Below are positions 42,929 through 51,245 of a DNA stretch of 64,000 bases, in pieces. This DNA is from Anaerolineae bacterium. GTDB taxonomy: Bacteria > Chloroflexota > Anaerolineae > Aggregatilineales > Phototrophicaceae. The stretch spans positions 1 through 64,000 of the forward strand of contig JAHDWN010000021.1 of NCBI GenBank assembly GCA_023382675.1, given 5' to 3'. Each line of letters starts with the position of its first letter. The first letter of the stretch is position 1. The position numbers were made by a program, and so were the translations under genes. The notes under the pieces are model-generated. The model was not told where the DNA came from. It was given only the letters and a program-made list of their open reading frames with translations, and searched no databases.

Positions 42929-43252
42929 TCAGGTCAATTTGCTCGCTCGCGCTTCCAAAACTCCACGCAGCACCTGGCGCATCGTGTCAAGTACGTCAAT
43001 AATCCGCGTATCTCGTATTCGATAGATGACTGCTGCCCCCTCCCGTTCGTTGATAACCAGGGATCGCTCGCGCAGAATCCCCAGATGGCGTGACACAGTC
43101 GGCTGTGGCATACCTAGCATGTCTGCGAGCGCCGAAACGTTCATGGGTTGCTCGTGAAGCGCATACAGAATCTGAATCCGCTTGGGATCGCCAACGGCGG
43201 TGCAAATTTGCTGATGCAGCAAACTCAACTCATCCAGGGTTGGGATATTCAC
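42929..43252 (-). CDS. ArsR-family regulator of the sulfur operon
   Basis: The GTG at 43252 with GGTGGAG 8 nt upstream gives a 107-residue protein of normal ArsR size. Longer in-frame starts up to 43327 would run through a palindrome and the candidate -10. The winged helix includes VSALADMLGMPQPTVSRHLGILRERSLV. One Cys remains near residue 17 (HQQIC) from this start, and a second (VCVV) exists only with upstream starts. The two-Cys persulfide switch of BigR/SqrR is therefore not clearly present. It is the first gene of the operon, 37 bp before otr. Confidence 0.85.
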   Translation of the reverse strand: MNIPTLDELSLLHQQICTAVGDPKRIQILYALHEQPMNVSALADMLGMPQPTVSRHLGILRERSLVINEREGAAVIYRIRDTRIIDVLDTMRQVLRGVLEARASKLT

Positions 43253-43267
43253 GACGCATACTCCACC

Positions 43268-43285
43268 TATTCGCATATCCGAATA
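43268..43285. promoter_or_regulatory. ArsR-type operator palindrome
   Basis: TATTCG-catatc-CGAATA has perfect 6-bp arms and a 6-nt centre. It sits 16 bp upstream of the arsR GTG, next to a TATGTA element (43289-43284), so autorepression is likely. Confidence 0.6.
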
Positions 43286-43338
43286 CATACCAGTATCCAT
43301 CGGGACACTGTTCTGGCGGAACGACAAGTGTCATATGC

Positions 43339-43362
43339 AATATGTGATTTATTTCACGTATT
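43339..43362. promoter_or_regulatory. CRP/FNR-family binding site
   Basis: AATATGTGA and TCACGTATT form 9-bp arms with one mismatch and a 6-bp centre, close to the CRP consensus TGTGA-N6-TCACA. It is centred about 73 bp upstream of the predicted operon start, a usual class I activator position. Confidence 0.6.
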
Positions 43363-43382
43363 GGTGGAAAAGAATTAACGTG

Positions 43383-43796
43383 TCAGAGAGCCAGCTTCCA
43401 CGGCCAATTGACGCAGGCGGCGACTTCAGGGAAAAGCACGTAATCACCTCTCCCCTTCATGACTAGGGTTGTAACGCGTTTGTCGCCCAAAGCCTGCTTT
43501 GCAGCCTCGATTGTCTTACCGCTCACGCACACGTCGTCTACCAACAGAATGTGCAATGCCTCATCCGGCAAACTGGGGAAAGTTGTGAGCAGCGGTGGTT
43601 CATAGATCGGCGTATTATCATCAGCACGATGCTGCACGCGCATCAGCGCCAGGGGCTTGCCAAGCTGGTGCGCCACCATGGCTGCCGGGACGATGCCGCC
43701 GGTTGCGATGCCAACGACATAATCGACGTCGGGTAAAGCCAGCGCTTTCAGGCGTTGGCTGATAGTCGTGAAATCCAGGGAAGTCTTGTCGCTCAT
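43383..43796 (-). CDS. Phosphoribosyltransferase-domain protein
   Basis: From ATG 43796 this is a 137-residue type I PRTase. The PRPP-binding loop is ILLVDDVCVSGKTIEAAK near residues 82-99, and GIATGGIVPAAMVAHQLG near 27-44 is the first flexible region. It resembles xanthine/guanine phosphoribosyltransferases (Gpt-like) in length and motif spacing, with WPWKL at the end. The start could be further up at 43862. It lies upstream of the sulfur operon promoter on the same strand. Confidence 0.8.
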   Translation of the reverse strand: MSDKTSLDFTTISQRLKALALPDVDYVVGIATGGIVPAAMVAHQLGKPLALMRVQHRADDNTPIYEPPLLTTFPSLPDEALHILLVDDVCVSGKTIEAAKQALGDKRVTTLVMKGRGDYVLFPEVAACVNWPWKLAL

Positions 43797-44015
43797 TCTG
43801 TCATCTGCGCCCGTTTGCTCAATCGACAATAGATTCAGTATAGCAATGACTCCACGTTCCACTCATGAATAGCTCGTCTCTTGATTTTTGAATAGACTCC
43901 CTATGCGACCGATTATAGATACGGATTTTGCCTCAAATATCCTGCAACCCTAATTATGAGTTTCGTCTCTGTTGTTACAATCTGAACGTCCATCGGGCGC
44001 GGAGAACGAGAATAC

Positions 44016-45608
44016 ATGGAGATCTTTCAGATAGAGGCCACCATTACCGAACTGCTGTTGATCGTGGCGGTGGTTGCCATCGTCGTCCAGCGATTACGCA
44101 TTCCCTACACGGTCGCGCTGGTTGTAGTTGGCCTGTTGCTCAGCTTCGTACAACCGATAGATGTAGGTCTGACGCCAGAGCTGATCTTGATGCTGTTCGT
44201 GCCGCCGCTGATCTTTGAGGCCGCCCTCCATCTTGATCTGGCTGTACTCCGGCGCAACTTGCCGGGGATCCTTACGCTCGCCATTCCAGGCGTCGTCATC
44301 ACAACCCTGATTGTTGGCAGCATTGTCAGTTACACAACAGGTTTGGCCCTGCCCATAGGGCTTGTCTTCGGCGCGCTCATCTCGGCGACTGATCCGGTGG
44401 CGATCATCTCCTTGTTTCGAACCCTCGGCGTCCCGAAACGGCTCAGCGTCATCGTCGAAGGTGAAAGTCTTTTCAATGACGGTGCTGCTATCGTGGTTTT
44501 CAGCCTGATGGTCGGCTACGCGGTCTCCGGACAATTCAGCCTCACTGACGGCATCCTGGATTTTGTTCGTGTTTCGGTCGGTGGGCTGGCCGTTGGAATT
44601 GCACTGGGAACCGGGGTCGCCTGGATCATCAGTCATGTCGATGATCATCTGATCGAAATCACGCTGACGGTGGTGTTGGCCTTTGGATCGTTTCTCGCGG
44701 CGGAAAGCCTGCACTTCAGCGGGGTGTTGGCCGTGGTCGCCGCCGGATTGCTCAACGGCAATCTCGGCTTGCGCGGGATGAGTCCCACGACCCGCATTGT
44801 TTTGAACAATTTCTGGGAATTCGTAGCCTTCCTTGCCAACTCCTTGATCTTTCTGATTATCGGCCTCGACATCAACGTGTCTGCGTTGACAGATGCCTGG
44901 CAGCCGATTGTCTGGGCCATTGTGGCAGTGCTGCTGGCGCGCATCATTGTCATCTATGTGCTCGGCGGAATCATCAATCGGTTTACGGAGCCGATCTCGC
45001 TCGGCTATCAGCATGTCATGGTCTGGGGGGGATTGCGCGGCGCAATCGGTCTGGCATTGGCGCTGAGCCTACCGTTCAGTCTGGGAGCCGACCGGCGATT
45101 GCTGCTGGCGCTGACATTTGGCGTCGTTCTCTTCACGCTGTTCGTTCAAGGTACCACGATCAACTTCCTCTTGCACAAACTCGGACTTGTTAAGAGCAAC
45201 TCACAGAACGAGATCGAATATGAACGGCGTCATGCCCGACTGGCGACGATGCAGGCAGCCGAGTCACACCTGCAACAAATGCACCGCCATGGCCTGATTT
45301 CTGCCGTTACCTGGGACAAGATAAAACCGGAAATGCAGGAACAGGTTGCCGATCTGGCGGAAGACCTCCGCAGCCTGCTGCGCGAAGATCCCAAACTGGC
45401 TTCAGAAGAACTTGACACTGCGCGCCTGGAAATCTTGCGCGCGCGGCGCAGTACGTTGTACGAACTGCGTTCACACGGCATTATCTCTGAGCCAGCCTTT
45501 GACATGTTGGCTCTGGAACTGGACGATGCATTAAGTCGGGTTGAAGCGCCGCCGCTGGATATGGCCCCTGCTGAAGAACCGTCGGGTGATAAGCCTGATG
45601 CATCGTGA
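44016..45608 (+). CDS. CPA1-family Na+/H+ antiporter
   Basis: This 530-residue protein has about twelve membrane helices in residues 5-385. The CPA1 hallmarks are SATDPVAIISLFRTLGVPK near 126-144, with the transport Asp, and EGESLFNDGAAIVVF near 149-163, with the ND pair. A hydrophilic helical tail (about 400-530) is rich in Glu and Arg and could regulate transport. It exchanges Na+ or K+ for protons. The gene converges with the sugar-binding protein gene across a shared hairpin. Confidence 0.93.
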   Translation: MEIFQIEATITELLLIVAVVAIVVQRLRIPYTVALVVVGLLLSFVQPIDVGLTPELILMLFVPPLIFEAALHLDLAVLRRNLPGILTLAIPGVVITTLIVGSIVSYTTGLALPIGLVFGALISATDPVAIISLFRTLGVPKRLSVIVEGESLFNDGAAIVVFSLMVGYAVSGQFSLTDGILDFVRVSVGGLAVGIALGTGVAWIISHVDDHLIEITLTVVLAFGSFLAAESLHFSGVLAVVAAGLLNGNLGLRGMSPTTRIVLNNFWEFVAFLANSLIFLIIGLDINVSALTDAWQPIVWAIVAVLLARIIVIYVLGGIINRFTEPISLGYQHVMVWGGLRGAIGLALALSLPFSLGADRRLLLALTFGVVLFTLFVQGTTINFLLHKLGLVKSNSQNEIEYERRHARLATMQAAESHLQQMHRHGLISAVTWDKIKPEMQEQVADLAEDLRSLLREDPKLASEELDTARLEILRARRSTLYELRSHGIISEPAFDMLALELDDALSRVEAPPLDMAPAEEPSGDKPDAS

Positions 45609-45609
45609 A

Positions 45610-45635
45610 GAGGGCGCAGCCTGCGCTGCGCCCTT
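45610..45635. terminator. Bidirectional terminator
   Basis: AGGGCGCAG and CTGCGCCCT form a 9-bp stem with a 6-nt loop between two convergent genes. Confidence 0.7.
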
Positions 45636-45667
45636 GCGAATGCGAAATTCTTTAACGCCTGTTCTGA

Positions 45668-47002
45668 TTAGCCACTGTTGGCGGCGTTCGCATCCTCGTT
45701 GAGCTTCTCTGCCACGGGCATCACATCCTGGCCGTTGGACGTGACAGCGGCAATTGCCTCGGAAACCAGACCACGCACAGTCCCATAGGAAACCACCTGC
45801 GGGCCATTGTAGACACGGATGTCCGGGTTGTTCAGGATGCTGCGGGCAGCTTCAAAATAGGGGAAGATGGCCGCGTTCGCGAACGTGTCCGCGGTCAGCA
45901 TCGCGCCAGAAGAAACGACCGGATTGAAGTAACCCGTGCCGCCGCTCCACTGTGCGCCGCTTTCCGCCTCAGTCAGGAACTTGAGGAAGATCCAGCTTGC
46001 AAGCTGCTGTTCTGGCGTCGAGGGCACCATAATGATGCTCGGCACGAACACCTGGATGATCTCGTTGCCTTCCGTGTGCGGGAACGTGCTCACGCCAATC
46101 TGCGGATCTTCATGGCCTGCATCAACAAAGGCCTGGCGGACGAAGGTGAAGCCAGCCGTGCTGGTGGCATTGAACGGCGTCAGCCCCAGGGCCAGGTCGG
46201 TTTGTTCGGAGAAGCGTTCTGCGGGAATGTAAGCGCAGCCCGAATCGTAGAGTTCTTTGTAGAGGGTCAGCGCCTGGATGACCGGCTCGCTGGTGAACTG
46301 ATACTGCGTGCCATCGAAGATGGCGCCACCGTAGCTGGCGACGAACGACTCAAAGGCCGATGCGTCGGTCGTGATCGGATACCCCTGCACGTCTTCGCCG
46401 TTCGGGCCGGTGTATTCCGCAGCCGCGCACACAATTTCGCGGAATTCGTCAATGGACGCGGGCGGCGCGTCATAGCCAAGCGCCTTGAGCAGCTCAAGGT
46501 TGCTGACCATGACCTGTGCCGAGAATTGATGCGGCCAGACCTGCAGTTCGCCGCTGAACGGCGCTGCCGTCTGCTTGTTGGCATCCAGGAATCCCGGCAG
46601 CAGATCTGCCTGTTGTTCCTCAGACAACCCCCAGGTCGCATCGTTCACGTAGGGCATCAAATCAACCGCCGCACCGTCGAGCGCGTAGCTGGCGGCGTCG
46701 TTGCCGTAGCCCGCGACCAGGTTCGGCAGTTCGCCGGAGATAATGCTGGCATTCATCAACTCGCGGATGTCATTGTAGTTGCCTTGAGGCAGCGCTTCGA
46801 CAGTGATGCCGTACTCGTTGGTGCCGTTGAAGCGCTCGACCAGAGCCGTCATCGTCTCCAACTGCGCCGAGGTAAATTGGTGCCAGTAGACAATCGTCTG
46901 TCCGGACGGATCGATGCCAGCCATGTCATCCTGGGCAAACGCAGCACTTGTGAACAGCGCGATCACAAGCAGCAGACCAAACATGAAAACTACTTTGCGC
47001 AT
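45668..47002 (-). CDS. Sugar or glycerol-phosphate ABC substrate-binding protein
   Basis: This 444-residue protein has a signal peptide (residues 1-23, ending AAFAQ) and no lipobox Cys. It is a cluster-B binding protein of the MalE/UgpB type: TIVYWHQFTSAQLETM near 34-49, the IRELMNASIISGELPNL segment near 78-94, and WIFLKFLTEAESGAQW near 340-355. It should deliver a carbohydrate or glycerophosphodiester to a membrane transporter. AAGGAG precedes the ATG. The cognate permeases appear to be those at 51246-53817. Debris of a permease gene lies directly upstream. Confidence 0.9.
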   Translation of the reverse strand: MRKVVFMFGLLLVIALFTSAAFAQDDMAGIDPSGQTIVYWHQFTSAQLETMTALVERFNGTNEYGITVEALPQGNYNDIRELMNASIISGELPNLVAGYGNDAASYALDGAAVDLMPYVNDATWGLSEEQQADLLPGFLDANKQTAAPFSGELQVWPHQFSAQVMVSNLELLKALGYDAPPASIDEFREIVCAAAEYTGPNGEDVQGYPITTDASAFESFVASYGGAIFDGTQYQFTSEPVIQALTLYKELYDSGCAYIPAERFSEQTDLALGLTPFNATSTAGFTFVRQAFVDAGHEDPQIGVSTFPHTEGNEIIQVFVPSIIMVPSTPEQQLASWIFLKFLTEAESGAQWSGGTGYFNPVVSSGAMLTADTFANAAIFPYFEAARSILNNPDIRVYNGPQVVSYGTVRGLVSEAIAAVTSNGQDVMPVAEKLNEDANAANSG

Positions 47003-47111
47003 CGGGCGATTACTCCTTATATGTTGCGAATCACGTGCATCGTATACCGGCGGTCATCCTCACGCCGGATGCTGCGAGCTTGAACACCGCGTAACGGTGG
47101 AGGGACCAGAA

Positions 47112-47171
47112 TCAGGCTTTCAACTCCGAGGTTGTGATACCTTCCGTGAGCTGCTTCTGCGTACAACAGTA
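47112..47171 (-). pseudogene. Remnant of an ABC permease (MalG-type) C-terminus
   Basis: Reading minus from 47171 the codons give YCC, TQKQLTEGITTSELKA, then a stop at 47112. The intact permease at 51246-52157 ends TQKQFTEGIATSGLKG-stop, identical at 12 of the last 16 positions. Upstream, the frame is closed by stops and shows no permease sequence. So only the tail of a lost permease gene remains, between pckA and the binding-protein gene. The rest of the 545-bp gap (47003-47547) holds a pckA hairpin and nothing else recognised. Confidence 0.7.
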
Positions 47172-47461
47172 CTTACCATTTGCACTTCAATCTTGTTCAT
47201 CGCTTTCAGACTGCGGCGTCAGGATGTGGTCTGCGTGGCTCAGCCAACCATCGTAACGCAGATCGGCATGATTTCACAGAACTTGGATGGTTAAGATCGG
47301 CTCTTTGTTTCTTGGCTGTTTGTTAATGTCATCGCGCTAGGGTGAGGCCTGCCCTCGCGAAAATTGTGGGTGACAAATGCCATCTCGAATTTGATGAGTA
47401 TAGAGAGATAGTTCGATAGAGGAATCAGCGAAACTGCGGGGCGAGTCTCATGTTTTGTGAG

Positions 47462-47494
47462 CGGGTTCAGGGCCGTTGTTGAACCCTGAACCCG
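47462..47494 (-). terminator. Hairpin after pckA
   Basis: CGGGTTCAGGG and CCCTGAACCCG form an 11-bp perfect stem about 53 bp after the pckA stop. The T tract is poor. Confidence 0.55.
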
Positions 47495-47547
47495 TATCAT
47501 CGCAGATCGCGAAGGATCGAACTGTTTTCCTCAAGTCCTCGCACAGG

Positions 47548-49224
47548 TTACGACACTTGCGGATCAAAGTGCGGCGAACCGGACATGACCGGGCCAGCCA
47601 TTTCGATCTCCTGTGGGCATTCTGGCGCGAAGCGGCGGAAATTGGCGACAAAGCGTGACGCCAGCCCGCGATATGCTTCCCAATAGTCGTCCTCGCTCTG
47701 CCAGGCACGCGCCGGGAACAACACATTCTCCGGAATGTCCGGGCAGCTCTTTGGCACTTCAAAGCCGAAGACCGGATCGGTGTAGTACTCGCCATCGTCA
47801 AGCGCGCCGGACAGGGCGGCGTTGAGCAGCGCACGAGTATGCTTGATGCTGATACGCTGGCCAATCCCAAAAGCGCCGCCGACCCAGCCTGTATTGATCA
47901 GCCAGCAAGTCGCACTGTAGCGCAACATTTTGCGCTGGAGCAGATCAGCATAGACCCAGGGATGGTGGACCATGAACGGCGCGCCAAAGCAGGTGCTGAA
48001 GGTGATCTCCGGAGCGACGCCCACGCCCGCTTCTGTCCCGCCGATCTTGGATGTGTAGCCGGAAACGAAGTGATAGAGCGCCTGGTTCGGTGTCAACCGC
48101 GCGATCGGCGGCATGACGCCCTGCGCGTCACAGGTGAGGAACACGACGTTCTTCGGGTGGCCGCCCAGCTTGCTCATGACGGCATTCTCGATGTAGTCGA
48201 GCGGATACGAGGCGCGTGTGTTCTCGGTGTTGTGGTTGTCATCCAGGTCGATGTTACGGGTGATTGGGTCGTAGACCACGTTTTCGAGCACGGTGCCGAA
48301 CCGGCGTGTGGCCGCATAAATCCTCGGCTCCGCTGTGGGCGACAGGTTAATCACCTTGGCGTAGCAGCCGTTCTCAAAGTTGAACACGCCGTCGTCATTC
48401 CAGCCATGTTCGTCGTCGCCGATCAATCCGCGTGTTGGGTCTGCCGAGAGGGTCGTCTTGCCGGTGCCGGAGAGACCGAAGAACAGCGCCGTATCGCCAT
48501 CCACGCCGATATTGGCTGAGCAGTGCATACTCATGACGCCTTCGAGCGGCAGCAGATAGTTGAGCACGGTGAAGACCGATTTCTTGATCTCGCCTGCGTA
48601 ACCAGTACCGCCGATGAGACATAGGCGTTGATCGAGGTTGAGAACGATGAATGTTTCGGTGCGGGTTCCATCAATCGGTTCGAAGGCCTTGAACGACGGC
48701 ACACAAAGAACGGTGAATTCGGGGCTGTGCTGGCGGTAAGTATCACGGCTTTCCGGCGCAATGAACATATTCCGCGCGAACAGGCTGTGCCAGGCATATT
48801 CGGTGATAATGCGAACGGGCAGGCGGTAGTCTGGATGCGCGCCTGCGAAACAGTCCTGGACGAAGAGGTCTTTGCCCTGGACGAACCCCTGCATCCTGCA
48901 GAACAGCTCTTCGAATTTCTCCGCGTTCAAAGGCCGGTTGTATTCACCCCACCAGACATGGCGCTCCGAGGTTGGCTCGCGGACGACGAACTTGTCTGCC
49001 GCCGCGCGCGAGGTGTATCTGCCGGTGTTGACGATTATCGCCCCCAGTTTGCCAATTTGTCCCTCGCGCCGGAAGCTGATTTCCTCGTACAGCGCCTCGG
49101 CGGGAAGATTCCAATAGATGGTGTTCAAATTGGTGAGGCCATGATTTATCAGCCCATAGTCACTTTTCAGCTCCTGGGCTTGATCCTGCGCCGGTGTCTT
49201 GATGTTCAGCAGGTTGTTGCTCAT
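47548..49224 (-). CDS. pckA: Phosphoenolpyruvate carboxykinase (ATP)
   Basis: This 558-residue protein has the ATP-type PEPCK signatures: the kinase-1a loop GLSGTGKTTLSADP near residues 252-265, the metal motif DDEHGWNDDGVFNFENGCYAK near 272-292, and RSYP-like ENTRASYPLDYIENA near 334-348. It converts oxaloacetate to PEP for gluconeogenesis in the cytoplasm. Its ATG overlaps the aspC stop (ATGA). That coupling makes sense because aspartate aminotransferase supplies oxaloacetate. Confidence 0.97.
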   Translation of the reverse strand: MSNNLLNIKTPAQDQAQELKSDYGLINHGLTNLNTIYWNLPAEALYEEISFRREGQIGKLGAIIVNTGRYTSRAAADKFVVREPTSERHVWWGEYNRPLNAEKFEELFCRMQGFVQGKDLFVQDCFAGAHPDYRLPVRIITEYAWHSLFARNMFIAPESRDTYRQHSPEFTVLCVPSFKAFEPIDGTRTETFIVLNLDQRLCLIGGTGYAGEIKKSVFTVLNYLLPLEGVMSMHCSANIGVDGDTALFFGLSGTGKTTLSADPTRGLIGDDEHGWNDDGVFNFENGCYAKVINLSPTAEPRIYAATRRFGTVLENVVYDPITRNIDLDDNHNTENTRASYPLDYIENAVMSKLGGHPKNVVFLTCDAQGVMPPIARLTPNQALYHFVSGYTSKIGGTEAGVGVAPEITFSTCFGAPFMVHHPWVYADLLQRKMLRYSATCWLINTGWVGGAFGIGQRISIKHTRALLNAALSGALDDGEYYTDPVFGFEVPKSCPDIPENVLFPARAWQSEDDYWEAYRGLASRFVANFRRFAPECPQEIEMAGPVMSGSPHFDPQVS

Positions 49225-50438
49225 AGCCAGTCCCTCACTAGGCGGCGGTCACCAATGTAGATCTCGTTCGGGGCTTCGGGATCGAGCGCCCAGCGGATAC
49301 GTTTTATGCCTTCGCTGATCTCCTTGGCTGCGCCGCAGTAGCTCAAACGCAGATGACCTTCCGCGCCGAATTCCTTACCCGGCACCGTGACGACCAGAGC
49401 TTTGTTCAAGAGCAGGGCAGCCAGTTCTTCCGAGCTTTTGCTGTAGGCGCTGAAGTCTGGCAGGCAGTAGAAAGTGCCGCATGGCTTGGTGACTTTGACG
49501 CCGGGGAAGGTGCGGAAGTCCGTCATCGCCACATCGCGGTTGTTCTGAATGATCAGGCGCAGATTTTCGACCGTGCTCTGTACGCCGGTGAGCGCACCTT
49601 CTGCCGCGGCCATCGATACCGCCGATGCGCAAGAGGTCGTCTGCGATTGAATGGTGTTCATGATACTGACCAGTTCGCGGTTGGCGACTGTCCAGCCGAT
49701 GCGGAAACCGGTCATGCCATAGAGTTTGGACACGCCGTTGACGACGATGACGTGCGTTGTCTCGATGTTGCGCGTGGTGAAACGATAAGGCGATGCGGGC
49801 CGGATGCCATCGAAGACCAGCTTCTGGTAAATGTCATCCATAATCAGGTAAATACCCTGACGCTCGCACAGTTCGACGATGCCAGCGATGAATGACTCCG
49901 GATAGACGGTGCCGGACGGGTTGTTCGGGCTGTTGAGGATGATCGCTTTGGTGTTAGAACTGACAGCGCGCTCGACCTCTTCCAGTCGCGGTTGAAAGCT
50001 GCCATCCTCAGCTTTGACAATGACTGGACGCCCGTAGACCAGCTTGACCATTTCGGGATAGCTGACCCAATAGGGCGCGAGAATGATGACCTCATCTTGC
50101 GGGTCGATGATCGAGACCAAGACGTTGTAAAGCGCCTGTTTGGCTCCCGACGATACGATGACGTTTTCTGGCGCAACCATCCAGCCGTAGTTCTCTTCGG
50201 TGTAGCGGATAATGGCTTTCTTCAGGGAAGGGGTTCCGTCCGTGGGGACGTACTTGACTTGTCCCGAAGTCAACTTGGCGGCAGAACTAAGAATTGCGGT
50301 AATCGGCACTTTATTTTTGGGTTCTCCGCCGCCCAGGTGAATAACCGGCTGCCCTTGATCTGCCAGCAGCTTGGCCCGTTCATTGAGCTTGAGAGTTGCC
50401 GATTCCCCAATTGACCGAGCAAGGTGACTGATGCTCAT
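49221..50438 (-). CDS. aspC: Aspartate aminotransferase (class I, subgroup Ib)
   Basis: From ATG 50438, behind AAAGG, this is a 405-residue PLP enzyme. Signatures are IHLGGGEP near residues 32-39, NSPNNPSGTVYP near 170-181, the PLP lysine in VNGVSKLYGMTGFRIGW near 232-248, and LRLSYCGA near 375-382. It interconverts aspartate and oxaloacetate with 2-oxoglutarate/glutamate. It is the first gene of a two-gene unit with pckA. A 9-bp inverted repeat (50474-50482 / 50497-50505) surrounds a possible promoter just upstream. Confidence 0.93.
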   Translation of the reverse strand: MSISHLARSIGESATLKLNERAKLLADQGQPVIHLGGGEPKNKVPITAILSSAAKLTSGQVKYVPTDGTPSLKKAIIRYTEENYGWMVAPENVIVSSGAKQALYNVLVSIIDPQDEVIILAPYWVSYPEMVKLVYGRPVIVKAEDGSFQPRLEEVERAVSSNTKAIILNSPNNPSGTVYPESFIAGIVELCERQGIYLIMDDIYQKLVFDGIRPASPYRFTTRNIETTHVIVVNGVSKLYGMTGFRIGWTVANRELVSIMNTIQSQTTSCASAVSMAAAEGALTGVQSTVENLRLIIQNNRDVAMTDFRTFPGVKVTKPCGTFYCLPDFSAYSKSSEELAALLLNKALVVTVPGKEFGAEGHLRLSYCGAAKEISEGIKRIRWALDPEAPNEIYIGDRRLVRDWL

Positions 50439-50473
50439 AGTGGAATCGCCTTTCTTCATCTTTCAAGCGTGTA

Positions 50474-50505
50474 TTCACCGCTCATGGGGATGGTCAAGCG
50501 GTGAA
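50474..50505. promoter_or_regulatory. Inverted repeat in the aspC-pckA promoter region
   Basis: TTCACCGCT and AGCGGTGAA are perfect 9-bp arms 14 nt apart, 36 bp upstream of the aspC start. The minus-strand loop contains TTGACC, which could be a -35 with AATACA 17 bp on. It may be an operator or an mRNA hairpin. Confidence 0.4.
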
Positions 50506-50594
50506 AATTTCGGGGAATTGTATTGTCTCCTGGGGGCAGAAAGCACGCGCTGACAAGCAAAAAGGGTCATTCATCAGGGGAAAGAGATGCTAAA

Positions 50595-50637
50595 TGTCCC
50601 GCCGTCCGTTGGGTACTCGTACAGCGGTTGCGGGACA
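50595..50637 (-). terminator. Possible terminator of the SRPBCC gene
   Basis: TGTCCCGC and GCGGGACA form an 8-bp stem over a long partly paired loop, followed by TTT on the minus strand. Confidence 0.4.
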
Positions 50638-50694
50638 ACATACAATATGCCCTGAATCATAGACTTTTCGGCTCGATTCAGCAGTCGGATTGCT

Positions 50695-51195
50695 CTACGT
50701 ATTGGCATTACGCTTGACGAAGGCGGCCAATTTTTCCAGCGAGGATCGTGAGCCAGCTTCGTTGTCCTCAAGACGTATGCCTGACGGGATGTCATCACAA
50801 ATGACGGTGACTTCAGTGCCGCCACCCGCCTCTACCAGGCTCCAGGTGATACGCATTTTGCCAGCGAATTCTGACTCCTGTGACTCGAACTCAGTGACCC
50901 ACACCACTTTCTCGTCGGGCACCAGTTCGACAAAGCGCCCCTCGACGGTGTCCGTATCTGCGGAGGACTTACCGCCTTTGCCATTCGGTGAATCCGCTGG
51001 ATCGCGGTAGGTGAGCGACAGGCGGAAGCGGCCACCAACGCGCGGCTCGAAGATGTGTATCTGGCCGGTCATATTGTCCGGCGGCAGCCATGTGGCCAGA
51101 GCATCCTCATCCAGCAAGGCTTGATAGACAGTCTGACGAGATGCTTTGACAACCTCTGAAACGCGCGTGCTTCTGCCCGTGCCGGAGGGTTGCAT
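50695..51195 (-). CDS. SRPBCC (AHSA1-like) domain protein
   Basis: This 166-residue protein has the START/SRPBCC helix-grip fold pattern of AHSA1-type proteins. It opens with VVKASRQTVYQALLDEDALATWLPP near 15-39, continues with the strand VGGRFRLSLTY near 53-63 and GRFVELVPDEKVVWVTEF near 86-103, and ends with a long C-terminal helix (SLEKLAAFV). Such proteins bind hydrophobic ligands and have no defined activity here. It follows the permease gene by 50 bp on the same strand. Confidence 0.85.
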   Translation of the reverse strand: MQPSGTGRSTRVSEVVKASRQTVYQALLDEDALATWLPPDNMTGQIHIFEPRVGGRFRLSLTYRDPADSPNGKGGKSSADTDTVEGRFVELVPDEKVVWVTEFESQESEFAGKMRITWSLVEAGGGTEVTVICDDIPSGIRLEDNEAGSRSSLEKLAAFVKRNANT

Positions 51196-51245
51196 CGTGT
51201 TGAACTCCTGCCGTATTCTTTCGGCTCGCCACGATCAGCAGCATG

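Noticed and set aside
42929-43327. Longer ArsR protein of 132 residues starting at 43327
   Set aside because: The extra 25 codons run through a perfect palindrome and a -10-like element, and a GTG with a good ribosome-binding site at 43252 gives the usual family length.
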